14,093 bases of DNA. It comes from Gammaproteobacteria bacterium UBA1119 (lineage in GTDB: Bacteria > Pseudomonadota > Gammaproteobacteria > Pseudomonadales > Azotimanducaceae). The notes below the pieces were generated by a model that saw only the letters and a program-made list of their open reading frames with translations, was not told the DNA's origin and searched no databases. The translations under genes and the position numbers were made by a program. The stretch is from the NCBI GenBank assembly GCA_002313255.1, contig DCBA01000086.1, forward strand, positions 34,271 to 48,363. Direction: 5' to 3'. Below, in pieces: positions 1 through 7,712 of the stretch (positions are counted from its first letter, which is position 1; each line of letters begins with the position of its first letter).

Positions 1-1143
1 AAAGGGCGTATGCGATTCAATCCATTCCATGTCTTGTTCGACATATCTCCGTTCATCTCGGAGGAACTGTGCGATGGCATCGCGAAATCCAGCATCGCGG
101 ACCCAGTGAGCTGAGTAGGTGGGCTGCGCCAGATACCCGCGAGCGATTTTATGGGAGCCTTGAGCTCCTGCTTGTACTGACTCGAGTTGATTTGCTATTG
201 CGAACTCGATGGCTTGGTAGTAACAGGTTTCGAAGTGGAGGAATCGGTGGTCTTCTCGGCAACCCCAGTTCCGGCCAAATAACGTTTTGTCGCCGATAAA
301 GTTAATAGCCCCGGCAATATAGCGACCATTTCTTTTGCACAATATAAGTAACGTACGTTCAGGCATGAGCTCTGAAATCAAGCTAAAGAAAGAACGCGAG
401 AGATAAGCGGTCCCCCACTTGCGATTGCCGGTATCGATATAGAAGTCGTAAAACGCATCCCAGTGACTTTCTTTAAGATCGCTTCCGGTAATCCATTCGA
501 TGGTAATGTCGTTAGCGACGGCGTCGCGCCGTTCACGACGGATGTTCTTGCGTTTCTTCGAGGACAGATGTTCCAGGAACGTTTCGAACGTATCGTAACC
601 GTCGTTGCGCCAATGGAACTGCGTATCCATCCGTTGCAGCATCCCGAACTTGCCGGCCCGGTCCCATTGCGTCTTGGGTAGGAAGGTCATGTGTAGCGAG
701 CTGACTTTGATCTGTTGTGCGACTTGGACGAGGGCATGCAGGAGTTGTTCTTCGATCTGGTCTCGCTCTGGCAAGTCGCTCACGAGTAGTCGGCGTCCAG
801 TGGCGGGAGTAAACGGAATGCTGACTTGCATTTTAGGGTAGTACTCTCCACCTGCTCGGTAGAACGCATCGGCCCACCCAGAATCAAAAACGTATTCTCC
901 TCTTGAGTGCGATTTGAGGTAGATGGGCGCAACAGCGACTGCGGATGCCGATTCTTTGAGGCAAAGATGAAACGGCTGCCATCCCGTTTCAGCCACAGCA
1001 CTACCGCTCTCTTCTAACGCCCGAAGGAAACGGTGATCTAGAAATGGGTTGTATTCCTCGCTGGCTGGGTTTGCGCAACGGTTCCATTCGGCAGGGGAAA
1101 TCGCGCTGATGCTCTGGAGGATGTTGGTCGTGCGTTCGGTCAA
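1..1143 (-). CDS. PF04339 family (FemAB/GNAT-like) protein, C-terminus cut by window edge
   Basis: The reverse strand is open for 381 codons from a TTG at 1143 to the left edge, with no internal stop. The protein begins MTERTTNILQSIS and carries the hallmarks of the PF04339 (DUF482, FemAB/GNAT-like) family: NPFLDHRFL near residues 32-40, ALEESGS, TGWQPFHL, PIYLKSHSRGEYVFD near residues 75-89, WADAFYRAGGEYYPK, PFTPATGRRLL, and FGRNWGC followed by HFETCYYQAIEFAI and QAGAQGSHKIARGY near the C-terminus. Family members are about 380-400 residues, so only a few residues are probably missing. Some relatives are annotated as N-acetyltransferases or peptidoglycan-related proteins; the substrate is unknown. 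An in-frame TGA at 1189-1191 limits the start; TTG 1143 is the only reasonable start upstream of the conserved block, but its ribosome binding site is weak. The gene is divergent from the MATE gene. Confidence 0.88.
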   Translation of the reverse strand, partial: MTERTTNILQSISAISPAEWNRCANPASEEYNPFLDHRFLRALEESGSAVAETGWQPFHLCLKESASAVAVAPIYLKSHSRGEYVFDSGWADAFYRAGGEYYPKMQVSIPFTPATGRRLLVSDLPERDQIEEQLLHALVQVAQQIKVSSLHMTFLPKTQWDRAGKFGMLQRMDTQFHWRNDGYDTFETFLEHLSSKKRKNIRRERRDAVANDITIEWITGSDLKESHWDAFYDFYIDTGNRKWGTAYLSRSFFSLISELMPERTLLILCKRNGRYIAGAINFIGDKTLFGRNWGCREDHRFLHFETCYYQAIEFAIANQLESVQAGAQGSHKIARGYLAQPTYSAHWVRDAGFRDAIAQFLRDERRYVEQDMEWIESHTPF

Positions 1144-1279
1144 AACTAGGTTCCAAAATTGCGGTCGGTAATATACCCCGAGCTTCTTTCACGGTGCGGT
1201 TTTTTAGCATGATTCATCGGGGTGGTATGATGATTGGCGAGCAAACCACTGGCATTTCGCGGGTCCGTGGTCGTCGTGC

Positions 1280-1285
1280 AGGGAA
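1280..1285 (+). promoter_or_regulatory. Ribosome binding site supporting GTG start of the MATE gene
   Basis: AGGGAA lies seven bases before the GTG at 1293. The in-frame upstream starts (GTG 1194, ATG 1209, ATG 1227 and 1230) lack a well-spaced Shine-Dalgarno sequence; the GGGGTGG before 1227 is too close. This favours the shorter protein. Confidence 0.4.
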
Positions 1286-1292
1286 CCCAGTA

Positions 1293-2651
1293 GTGGCCGT
1301 CTTTGATCTCACCTCGGGCTCGGTCACCCGACACCTAAGCCGCCTGACCGCACCGATGTTCCTCGGTATCTCGTCGATGATCGGAGCGTCGATGATCGAT
1401 ACGATCTATATCGGTTGGATAGGGACCTCAGAACTAGCCTCGGTTAGCTTTACGTTTCCGCTAGTAATGGCCGTGTCGAGCGTCTCCATGGGACTCGGGG
1501 TAGGTGCGACTTCAATTATGTCGCGCGTCCTCGGTGGCGGTGACCGAGAACGATGTATTCTCATCGGCGCGCACACATTGATTTTGGTGTTGCTTTTAAT
1601 TGTTGTGATCTCAGCTTTGGGATATGTCTACGCGCCCGTTCTCTTTGAATGGCAAGGGGCGGGCGAAGCGATTCTGCCAATCACGGTTTCTTATGTGCGC
1701 ATATGGTTTGTGGGGCTACCGTTATTTGCCATACCCATGGTCGGAGGGATGATGGTGCGAGCGCTCGGAGATGCTCGAACGCCTGGCATTATCATGACTT
1801 CTGGCGCAGTCCTTCAGGTGTTGATTGCGCCGGCATTAATATTTGGTTTTGCCGATATGGATGGTCTCGGGGTGAACGGTTCGGCATGGGCATTCATCCT
1901 ATCGCGTGTGGCACCCTCTATGTACGCGCTCGTTATTTTCCGTCGATTCGGACTCTTTGGACCTCCGGGATCTCTCAAGCAGATGCTTCGTTCTTGGGCC
2001 GAGGTTTTGCGCATCGGCGTTCCGTCGATGGCCTCAAGCTTGATCGGCCCTGTGTCCATGAGCGTTCTAATGGCGCTTTTAGCTGTTCATGGGCACGCCA
2101 TTGTTGCGGCGTTTGGGGTTGCGACCCGAATTGAGTCTTTGGCAACCATGATACTTATGGCTCTTTCATCCAGCATCGGTCCATTCGTAGGCCAGAACTA
2201 TGGTGCTGGAAAAAATGAGCGTATTCGGACGGCGCTTTCAATTACGTATCGGTTTTCAATGGCATGGGGATTGTTCGCTTTCGCCGTCCTGGCTGCGTTC
2301 GGAAACTCGATTGTGGGCGCCGTGGTTGACGATGCGGACGTCATCGGAGCTGCCTATGATTACATGTTGATCGTGCCGATCACTTTCGGCTTTTTCGGCG
2401 TCACGATGATGGCGACCACTTACTTTGTGGCGTTAGGCCGACCGATGCCGTCTCTCGTGATTTCAATACTTCGTATGGTCGTCGTGCAGATACCGCTTGC
2501 GCTAGTTCTCGATTTTTTCTTGGCGTATCGAGGCGTTTTTGTCGCAATCGCAGTGAGCAACGTCCTGGTCGGCCTAATAGGATATGCGTGGGCCCGGCGC
2601 GAATTGAATCGAGATGTTCGTGCAAGGTACCCGTTGAGCATCAGCGCCTGA
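1293..2651 (+). CDS. MATE family efflux transporter
   Basis: This is an inner-membrane multidrug and toxin extrusion (MATE, NorM/DinF-like) transporter that exports cationic or other toxic compounds by cation antiport. The protein is about 452 residues from GTG 1293 (485 from the earliest in-frame start, GTG 1194), normal for the family, and is almost wholly hydrophobic with about 12 membrane segments. Family signatures are visible in both halves: LGVGATSIMSRVLGGGD after the second helix, RALGDARTP between helices, and GPFVGQNYGAGKNERI at the start of the second half. The family's usual opening, a short stretch then LTSGSVTRHLSRLTAPM, begins just after GTG 1293, which is why that start is preferred; the preceding 33 codons do not look like MATE sequence. 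It is divergent from the PF04339 gene and its stop is one base from the stop of the convergent flavodoxin-like gene. Substrate unknown; it might export a toxic catabolic substrate, but that is inference. Confidence 0.93.
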   Translation: MAVFDLTSGSVTRHLSRLTAPMFLGISSMIGASMIDTIYIGWIGTSELASVSFTFPLVMAVSSVSMGLGVGATSIMSRVLGGGDRERCILIGAHTLILVLLLIVVISALGYVYAPVLFEWQGAGEAILPITVSYVRIWFVGLPLFAIPMVGGMMVRALGDARTPGIIMTSGAVLQVLIAPALIFGFADMDGLGVNGSAWAFILSRVAPSMYALVIFRRFGLFGPPGSLKQMLRSWAEVLRIGVPSMASSLIGPVSMSVLMALLAVHGHAIVAAFGVATRIESLATMILMALSSSIGPFVGQNYGAGKNERIRTALSITYRFSMAWGLFAFAVLAAFGNSIVGAVVDDADVIGAAYDYMLIVPITFGFFGVTMMATTYFVALGRPMPSLVISILRMVVVQIPLALVLDFFLAYRGVFVAIAVSNVLVGLIGYAWARRELNRDVRARYPLSISA

Positions 2652-2652
2652 C

Positions 2653-3120
2653 TTAATAAATATCCGCGTCGATACCTGCGCCAAGCGCCATACCCAACTC
2701 TTTGCATCGATCGAGATCGTCGGGTGTCGGGTCTCCAACGACGATCACTGGCTCCTGGACTTCTTGAAATGGGTAGCCGTTGGCGATTCTCCGGATGGCT
2801 CGCAAAGCACCGCTCCCATCATTTCCCGCGCTGATGAATGTTGCGTACGGAAGTGGCTGGATTTTTCCTTCGACCTCGTAGAAAGTTCGATCAAGGAAGT
2901 CCTTCATGGCGCCGGACATGTAACCGAAGTTCTCGGGCGTGCCAAGCAGTAATCCGTGGGACTCGATAATATCTTTGGGGCCAGCTTCTTGCGCAGTTTT
3001 CATGGTTACGGAAACTGTCTCGAACAGGGCGTCGTTTGCACCTTCGTAGACGGCGTCGGCGAGACGTTCAGTCTTCCCGGTCTTGGAGTGATATACGATG
3101 AGTAGGTTTTTTGCCGCCAT
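2653..3120 (-). CDS. Flavodoxin-like NAD(P)H-dependent oxidoreductase
   Basis: A 155-residue flavodoxin-fold protein. The N-terminal strand LLIVYHSKTGKTERLADAV (residues 6-24) contains the Ser/Thr-rich FMN phosphate-binding loop. LLLGTPENFGYMSGAMKDF (57-75) is the second flavin-contacting loop seen in WrbA-like quinone reductases and NADPH-dependent FMN reductases, and FISAGNDGSGALRAI (95-109) is the third. The length fits a single-domain flavodoxin or WrbA-like protein. It probably shuttles electrons, or supplies reduced flavin; a role supplying the LLM-class oxidoreductase encoded just upstream on the same strand (61-base gap) is plausible but inferred. It converges with the MATE gene with one base between stops. 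No strong ribosome binding site is seen before ATG 3120. Confidence 0.88.
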   Translation of the reverse strand: MAAKNLLIVYHSKTGKTERLADAVYEGANDALFETVSVTMKTAQEAGPKDIIESHGLLLGTPENFGYMSGAMKDFLDRTFYEVEGKIQPLPYATFISAGNDGSGALRAIRRIANGYPFQEVQEPVIVVGDPTPDDLDRCKELGMALGAGIDADIY

Positions 3121-3180
3121 GGCTCAAAGTTGGTGCAATTCGGTCCTCGGGTCTTTGGAAGTAAGTCGACTTTGTTTCGA

Positions 3181-4044
3181 TTAACCGCGAATTGCTTTTA
3201 CGACCTCCACGCAACGATCGAGGATAGGCAGAACCTTATCCGCCGTCTCCGAGGGTAGATTAAAGATGAGATGGTCGAAACCCTGTTCGATCCTGCCGCG
3301 CGCCTGATCCGCATCCATTGGGCTACCGAACAGTGCTAAATCGAGGTCCTCGACTTTTCTGCCGTGGGCTTCGAATGCGTCGCGCAAACGGTCCATGTTC
3401 CCAGATCCTAACCCCCCAATGGGCATCCAGCCATCGGCGTAATCGGCGATACGATCGAAGACCCACTTTGAGTTCGCCCCGATCCAAATCGGTGGACCGT
3501 TTTTCTGTATAGGTTTGGGGTACGACCAAATCGGGTCGAAATCGACGTGCTCGCCGTGAAATTCAGCGTCCTCCTTCGTCCAAATTTCTCGCATGGCGAG
3601 TACCTTTTCTCTGACAATGGCCCAGCGACTCGAAAAATTGGCGCCGTGATTTTCCATCTCTTCGCGATTCCAACCGGCTCCAATACCGATAACGCTTCGA
3701 CCGTTCGAAATCATATCGAGTGAGGCGATTTCCTTTGCCGTGGTAATCGGATCACGTTCGATGATTAGGCATATCCCAGTTCCTAAAAGAATACGCTCAG
3801 TTACGGCAGCAGCAGCTCCTAGGGCGACGAATGGGTCGTGGCTGTGCCAGTACTGTTTTGGCAAGTCACCCCCTCCGGGGAAGGGTGATTTTCGACTTGC
3901 GGGGATATGTGTGTGTTCCGGGAAAAACAAACTGTCGAGGCCCCGCGCCTCGACCGCATTCGCGAGCTCCACGGGTTGAATTGAATAATCGGTTGGGAAC
4001 ATGGAGACGCCGAATTGAGTCTCTTCGATCGCGCGAAAGGCCAT
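3181..4044 (-). CDS. LLM class (luciferase-like) oxidoreductase, Rv2161c-like, F420- or FMN-dependent
   Basis: A 287-residue single-domain TIM-barrel enzyme of the bacterial luciferase-like superfamily. Diagnostic stretches are FGVSMFPTDYSI, ARGLDSLFFPEHTHIP near residues 33-48, ILLGTGICLI, KEIASLDMISNGRSVIGIGAGWN near 102-125, PKPIQKNGPPIWIGANS and RIADYADGWMPIG. The short length, the FPEHTHIP loop and the P-x-P...WIG block resemble the 'probable F420-dependent oxidoreductase, Rv2161c family'. Whether the cofactor here is F420 or FMN cannot be told from sequence. Such enzymes carry out hydride transfer or monooxygenation on diverse substrates and are common in catabolic islands. The ATG at 4044 is preceded by AGGG with seven bases of spacing. 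The downstream flavodoxin-like gene is on the same strand 61 bases away, a likely two-gene operon; the gene is divergent from the 4180 gene. Confidence 0.92.
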   Translation of the reverse strand: MAFRAIEETQFGVSMFPTDYSIQPVELANAVEARGLDSLFFPEHTHIPASRKSPFPGGGDLPKQYWHSHDPFVALGAAAAVTERILLGTGICLIIERDPITTAKEIASLDMISNGRSVIGIGAGWNREEMENHGANFSSRWAIVREKVLAMREIWTKEDAEFHGEHVDFDPIWSYPKPIQKNGPPIWIGANSKWVFDRIADYADGWMPIGGLGSGNMDRLRDAFEAHGRKVEDLDLALFGSPMDADQARGRIEQGFDHLIFNLPSETADKVLPILDRCVEVVKAIRG

Positions 4045-4097
4045 GGCGATACCCTGTGCTAAAAATGTATTGTCGGGATAGTACGTTGTGACAGATG

Positions 4098-4132
4098 CCT
4101 ACGAAACCCGGTAAATACGAACCCGACGTAGG
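4098..4132. repeat. Inverted repeat with inner direct repeat in divergent intergenic region
   Basis: Arms CCTACG (4098-4103) and CGTAGG (4127-4132) are perfect inverted repeats 23 bases apart. Between and overlapping them is an imperfect direct repeat, ACGAAACCCG at 4101-4110 and ACGAACCCG at 4117-4125. It lies in the 135-base space between two divergent genes (LLM oxidoreductase and CMD-family protein). It could be an operator for a shared regulator; six-base arms can also occur by chance. Confidence 0.3.
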
Positions 4133-4167
4133 ACGTGCAAAATGGACAACAAAATTAATTCTTTGTG

Positions 4168-4174
4168 AGAGAGG
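4168..4174 (+). promoter_or_regulatory. Ribosome binding site deciding the start of the CMD-family gene
   Basis: AGAGAGG ends five bases before ATG 4180. An in-frame GTG at 4165 overlaps this site and would add five residues, so ATG 4180 is the better start. Confidence 0.55.
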
Positions 4175-4179
4175 TAAAC

Positions 4180-4728
4180 ATGCGCTTGTCGAAACCACGG
4201 ATCGCGCCGCTGTCCGAATCTGATTGGGATCAAGCACAGAGGGATCTAATGCAGCCCTTTGTAGCTGGTGGTCGAGTCTTCAATGTATTCGGAACGCTAA
4301 TTCATCATCCAGACCTGCTACGTCGTTGGCTCGTTTTTGCGAATCATGTCCTAGGTAAATCGACGATCAAAGTAAGGGAGCGAGAAGTCTTGATCCTGCG
4401 GACCGCAAAACTCGTCAGCTCGGAATACGAGTGGGGACAACACGTCGTAATCGCTCGAGAGGCCGGCCTAGAGGATCGCGAAATCCGGGCTATAGGAAGC
4501 AACGGTGTTGGTCTGGGCGAACTCGAAAAACTACTGTGCGACGCTGCCGACGAGCTGATAAGCGATAAGATGTTGTCAGCCGACATATGGGGAAAGCTCA
4601 ACGAGCTCTTCGATACGCGACAGGTCATGGACATCGTTTTTACGGTGGGGCAATACACGATGCTTGCAATGGCTTTGAATACGTTTGGCGTACAGCTGGA
4701 TGAAGGTTTGCCTCGATTTGAACCTTGA
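4180..4728 (+). CDS. Carboxymuconolactone decarboxylase (CMD) family protein
   Basis: A 182-residue all-helical protein of the AhpD-like/CMD superfamily. The core PF02627 region is seen as LVFANHVLGKSTIKVREREVLILRTAKLVSSEYEWGQHV (quoted in parts: LVFANHVLGKST at 51-62, REREVLILRTAKLVSSEYEW at 66-85, QHVVIAREAGL at 87-97). E82, E84 and H88 occupy the usual conserved acidic/His positions, but the redox-active Cys pair (CxxC) of AhpD is absent, so a peroxidase role like AhpD is unlikely. Many relatives of this length sit in aromatic, steroid and other catabolic clusters with undefined roles, possibly lactone decarboxylation or isomerisation. The CitE-like lyase gene follows on the same strand after 216 bases. 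The start is set by the AGAGAGG before ATG 4180. Confidence 0.88.
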   Translation: MRLSKPRIAPLSESDWDQAQRDLMQPFVAGGRVFNVFGTLIHHPDLLRRWLVFANHVLGKSTIKVREREVLILRTAKLVSSEYEWGQHVVIAREAGLEDREIRAIGSNGVGLGELEKLLCDAADELISDKMLSADIWGKLNELFDTRQVMDIVFTVGQYTMLAMALNTFGVQLDEGLPRFEP

Positions 4729-4889
4729 TGGAGTGATACGAATCGCGGCCGAACATTGATCACACTCTGGAAGTCGCTCGTGATTGGGTTAACGTATTGG
4801 GGGCGTGATGCGGTGGTTTGTTGACAGCGGAGCGGACGCGCCCGCACGGTCGAAAGTCGCTTATTATCTTCAATTCTATTGGCGGCGAG

Positions 4890-4902
4890 CCCCGTGACGG
4901 GG
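4890..4902 (+). promoter_or_regulatory. GC-rich hairpin upstream of the CitE-like gene
   Basis: CCCCG-TGA-CGGGG forms a perfect five-base-pair stem with a three-base loop, 42 bases before the chosen GTG start. It is followed by GTCTGTTT rather than a clean T-tract. It may be a weak terminator for the CMD-family gene or a 5' leader hairpin. The rest of 4729-4944 shows no gene or clear promoter. Confidence 0.25.
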
Positions 4903-4944
4903 GTCTGTTTGCGTGGCTATGGCTGAGGTGTGGAGACTTTATTG

Positions 4945-5793
4945 GTGAGACCGCGTCGTTCTGCATTGTTCATGCCAGGGATTAATCGTCGAGCCATGGA
5001 AAAGGCACGCTCCTTGGCATGTGACGTCATTATTTTCGATCTAGAAGATGCAGTGGCCGCTGACTTAAAAGTTCATGCCCGGGGACTAGTCCAAGAAGCC
5101 TTAGAGCAAGGCGGTTACGGAAATCGGGAACTTGTGGTTCGTTGCAACGGGTCCGAAACGTCCTGGTGGCACGATGACATCGAAGCATTGGTCACGACTG
5201 GCGCCGACGGCCTTCTTTTTCCAAAGGTGGAGCAAGCGGAGCAGGTCGTTGAGGTTCGCGAGCATCTCGACGCTTCCGATGGTCCGAGAAAGGATATATG
5301 GGTCATGATCGAAACGCCTCGCGGAGTTACCAACGTGGAGAAGATTGCCGAATCACCCGTGGATGTATTGGTTATGGGTACGAGTGATCTGGTCGCCGAC
5401 TTAAGGGCTCGACACAGCGACAATCGTGACAGTGTGCTTTATGCACTTTCGAGATGTGTGAACGCCGCACGGTCGGAGTACCGCGACGTTCTAGACGGTG
5501 TACACCTCGACCTTGAGAATAAAAGAACATTCGAACGGATATGCGAGCAGGGCCGTAACCTAGGGTTCGACGGAAAGTGTCTGATCCACCCATCCCAGAT
5601 TGACACCGCAAACCGCATATTCGGAGTAGAAGAGTCAGCGCTGCTTCGCGCGAAACAGATCACAAGAATATGGACCGATGCGTTATCCGCTGGGAAGGGC
5701 GTTGCCGTTATGAATGGCCAGTTGATTGAGAAACTTCATTACGAAGAAGCCCAACGCCTTATCGCTTTTTCGGAGTTAATCGACGACGTGTAA
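4945..5793 (+). CDS. CitE/HpcH-type CoA-ester lyase (HpcH/HpaI aldolase family)
   Basis: A protein of 282 residues (287 from GTG 4930) of the HpcH/HpaI aldolase/citrate lyase beta-subunit family, TIM-barrel Mg-dependent enzymes that cleave malyl-, beta-methylmalyl- or citramalyl-CoA-type esters. From the GTG 4945 start the protein opens RPRRSALFMPGINRRAMEKA, the classic CitE N-terminus. CDVIIFDLEDAVA (26-38) is the first acidic loop, LVVRCNG (63-69) has the conserved Arg, WVMIETPRGVTNVEKI (119-134) holds the metal-binding Glu (E123), LVMGTSDLVADL (142-153) the conserved Asp (D148), and GFDGKCLIHPSQI (207-219) the CoA/substrate loop. GTG 4945 is preferred because GGAG lies at 4932-4935; the upstream GTG 4930 has no site. 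The cytosolic lyase could release acetyl-CoA, propionyl-CoA or glyoxylate/pyruvate; the exact substrate is not readable. It converges with the LLM gene at 5833, 39 bases away. Confidence 0.92.
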   Translation: MRPRRSALFMPGINRRAMEKARSLACDVIIFDLEDAVAADLKVHARGLVQEALEQGGYGNRELVVRCNGSETSWWHDDIEALVTTGADGLLFPKVEQAEQVVEVREHLDASDGPRKDIWVMIETPRGVTNVEKIAESPVDVLVMGTSDLVADLRARHSDNRDSVLYALSRCVNAARSEYRDVLDGVHLDLENKRTFERICEQGRNLGFDGKCLIHPSQIDTANRIFGVEESALLRAKQITRIWTDALSAGKGVAVMNGQLIEKLHYEEAQRLIAFSELIDDV

Positions 5794-5832
5794 CTTCGCA
5801 AGTGTTAGCCGGCTTCGATCAAAATCCATACG

Positions 5833-6780
5833 TTATTCTGTGGCTTTTCTGACCGTAGGGATGACGTCTTCAAGATAGACCTCGAGAGCTTCGTCATCCC
5901 ATGGAGCGCGCAGGGCGATGTTGAGTTCGTCCACTCCGCTTTCGAAGTATTCGATAATTTGTTCGGATGCAGCCTCGGGAGTACACAATAGCGCCCCTTC
6001 GCTTATGTTAGCTGCAGCATTCCCCCAGGAATCGTGCAATGCTTTTTGTTGTAATGCGACGCTCGATTGATCGATGCCCATGGCAAACGCGACGTTGACT
6101 CCGCGCTTAATTTCTGAGGAATTTCTGCCGTGTGTCGAGCACCACTCTTCAAGCACTGCATTCAGGTGCTTAAACTCCTCGGGGCCGACATAGGCCGCAT
6201 TCCACCCATCGGCGTATCGGGCAACAAGTTCAAGAGTGCGTTTTTCCCCTCTGCCCCCAATCCATAGCGGAAGTTTCGATTGTTGGGGACGTGGCAAACA
6301 ACTCACTTCATCGACTTGATAATGTTTTCCCGAGTAACTCGTTCTCTCTTGCGTCAGCATTTGACGGATGATCTCAACCCCCTCTTCAAGCATATCCAAG
6401 CGGGTCCCGATGTCGGGGAATGGATATCCGTGAGCCACTGCTTCCCATATGTGCCAACCCGCTCCGAGACCCAGCTCAAAACGACCATTACTTATGTGAT
6501 CGAGTGTTGTCGCTGCCTTGGCTAACAAAGCCGGATTTCGATAGCCGATGCAAAACACGAGGCAGCCAATGCGGGCGTGTTGGGTATCGGCAGCCAGAGT
6601 GGCCAAGGTCGATAGTGCTTCAAAGTGTGACCCGTTACCGCCCTGATAAGGTGCCTCATAGAGGTGGTCCCAAACAGAAATCCAATCGACACCTGCGTCA
6701 TCAAGTCTGCGCCACAGAGCGCGGAGTTCGTCCATAGATAGATTTTGTTGTCCGATGTGGACGCCTAACGACAGCGACAT
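5833..6780 (-). CDS. LLM class (luciferase-like) oxidoreductase, F420- or FMN-dependent
   Basis: A 315-residue luciferase-like TIM-barrel oxidoreductase, a subfamily distinct from the one at 3181-4044. Signatures are LGVHIGQQNLSMDELRALW at the N-terminus, DWISVWDHLYEAPYQGG near 32-48, HFEALSTLATLAADTQHARI near 52-71, LLAKAATTLDHISNGRFELG near 85-104 followed by GLGAGW, YPFPDIGTRLDMLEEGVEII, PLWIGGRGEKRTLELVARYA, and ADGWNAA. The G-L-G-A-G-W cofactor loop and P-LWIGG block are intact. Such enzymes perform F420- or FMNH2-dependent hydride transfer or monooxygenation; the substrate is unknown. It lies downstream of the glyoxalase-like gene on the same strand with a 126-base gap, so co-transcription is possible but not certain. 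No ribosome binding site is obvious before ATG 6780. Confidence 0.92.
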   Translation of the reverse strand: MSLSLGVHIGQQNLSMDELRALWRRLDDAGVDWISVWDHLYEAPYQGGNGSHFEALSTLATLAADTQHARIGCLVFCIGYRNPALLAKAATTLDHISNGRFELGLGAGWHIWEAVAHGYPFPDIGTRLDMLEEGVEIIRQMLTQERTSYSGKHYQVDEVSCLPRPQQSKLPLWIGGRGEKRTLELVARYADGWNAAYVGPEEFKHLNAVLEEWCSTHGRNSSEIKRGVNVAFAMGIDQSSVALQQKALHDSWGNAAANISEGALLCTPEAASEQIIEYFESGVDELNIALRAPWDDEALEVYLEDVIPTVRKATE

Positions 6781-6906
6781 AAGGTACGACCGCGGTACAT
6801 GAATTGGACGGACAGAATAACAGAGCTAACCCGTTTCTAATGGTCTGAGTGTGAGAGGCTATTCCACGTTATTTGATTGCCTCATCTCTCAGCTCCGAGA
6901 CTGTCT

Positions 6907-7326
6907 TTACCATTCGCCCGTATTCGGCATTGACTTCCATGGCTCCTCTTGAGCGAGCGGTTGACCGTGCTGCAAAATTTCAACCGAGACATTGTCGGGC
7001 GAACGGACGAACGCCATGTAACCGTCCCTGGGAGGGCGGTTGATAGTGATTCCACCGTCCATCAACCGTTGGCACGTTGCATAGACGTTTTCGACACTGT
7101 AGGCGAGATGCCCAAAATTTCGACCGCCGTTCATAGGCTCCGGATCCCAGTTATGGGTTAATTCGACCTGTGCATCTGAATCGCCGGGCGCAGCGAGAAA
7201 TACAAGCGTAAACCGGCCGGCCTCATTGTCGATACGACGTAGTTCCTCCAGTCCGAGTTTGTTGCAATAAAAATCTAGTGAAGCGTCTATATCTGTAACG
7301 CGTACCATCGTATGTAGGTATTTCAT
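6907..7326 (-). CDS. VOC family protein, glyoxalase I-like (lactoylglutathione lyase-like)
   Basis: A 139-residue vicinal-oxygen-chelate protein with two beta-alpha-beta-beta-beta modules. It opens [20 protein letters not shown], as in GloA. The four metal ligands of GloA are all present at matching positions: H5 (YLHTM), E55 (VELTHNW), H73 (FGHLAY) and E116 (VEILQ). RFTLVFLA and [13 protein letters not shown] are also family-typical. In E. coli GloA the ligands are His5, Glu56, His74 and Glu122, so the active site appears complete. A glyoxalase I role (methylglyoxal-glutathione hemithioacetal to lactoylglutathione) is possible; because it sits in a catabolic cluster it could instead be an isomerase or lyase of the same fold. 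The C-terminal tail [16 protein letters not shown] also matches the typical short tail. AGGA precedes ATG 7326 by six bases. Confidence 0.88.
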   Translation of the reverse strand: MKYLHTMVRVTDIDASLDFYCNKLGLEELRRIDNEAGRFTLVFLAAPGDSDAQVELTHNWDPEPMNGGRNFGHLAYSVENVYATCQRLMDGGITINRPPRDGYMAFVRSPDNVSVEILQHGQPLAQEEPWKSMPNTGEW

Positions 7327-7589
7327 CGGGTGTCCTGAGGTTTTGCGATTCGGGTCATTATAAAAAAAGCGTCAAAGATTGATTGGGGTAATCAAGAGGC
7401 ATCGACAGTACTCCCGGTTAGATCAGAGTGGTAATGTTTTACGTTGATGTCGCGGAACCCCTATATCCAGCTCTGTTAACGATTTTTAGATCTTAATCCA
7501 CCGGAATGGACGGTAAGTGAAAAGACTATGGTTTGTTTCAATCCTCCTCGCGATTGATCGGTTGGATAAAACGTGAGAACGAAAGTGAC
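7327..7589. other. Non-coding interval between divergent genes
   Basis: Apart from the -10 candidate at 7357-7362 nothing recognisable was found here. It is moderately AT-rich and has several stops in all frames; it must hold the promoters of the divergent glyoxalase-like and fused CoA-transferase genes. A small open frame begins toward its right end (see 7590-7712). Confidence 0.4.
7357..7362 (-). promoter_or_regulatory. Candidate -10 element for the glyoxalase-like gene
   Basis: On the minus strand a perfect TATAAT reads from 7362 to 7357, placing transcription start near 7350 and giving a leader of about 25 bases to ATG 7326. The -35 region at normal spacing is poor (CAATCA), so the call is tentative. 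Confidence 0.3.
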
Positions 7590-7712
7590 ATGTTGAGTAC
7601 GGGCTTGTTTCGCTCTGCGGGTCAAGCTCTCGGAGCTTATGGATTGGGGGACATCTTCCGTTTCCAACACGACCCACGCGTCGAAGTGAATTGGGTTCAT
7701 TGGGGATCGTGA
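7590..7712 (+). CDS. Possible small leader ORF overlapping the fused CoA-transferase start
   Basis: ATG 7590 opens a 40-codon frame (MLSTGLFRSAGQALGAYGLG then DIFRFQHDPRVEVNWVHWGS) ending at TGA 7710-7712. Its stop overlaps the GTG 7709 of the fused CoA-transferase gene as GTGA, the classic overlap for translational coupling. The frame is open further upstream to 7521. The sequence is not recognised, has no strong ribosome binding site, and may be chance; it could also be a decayed gene tail. Confidence 0.22.
   Translation: MLSTGLFRSAGQALGAYGLGDIFRFQHDPRVEVNWVHWGS

Noticed and set aside
463..841. Two forward open frames at the left end
   Set aside because: They lie opposite the continuous 381-codon PF04339 reverse frame and show no protein-like features.
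4821..4826. Perfect TTGACA -35 box upstream of the CitE-like gene
   Set aside because: At 16-18 bases downstream there is only GC-rich sequence with no -10-like element, so it is not called a promoter.
4344..4847. Reverse open frame of 167 codons opposite the CMD-family gene
   Set aside because: Ser-, Thr- and Arg-rich shadow of a well-supported forward gene.
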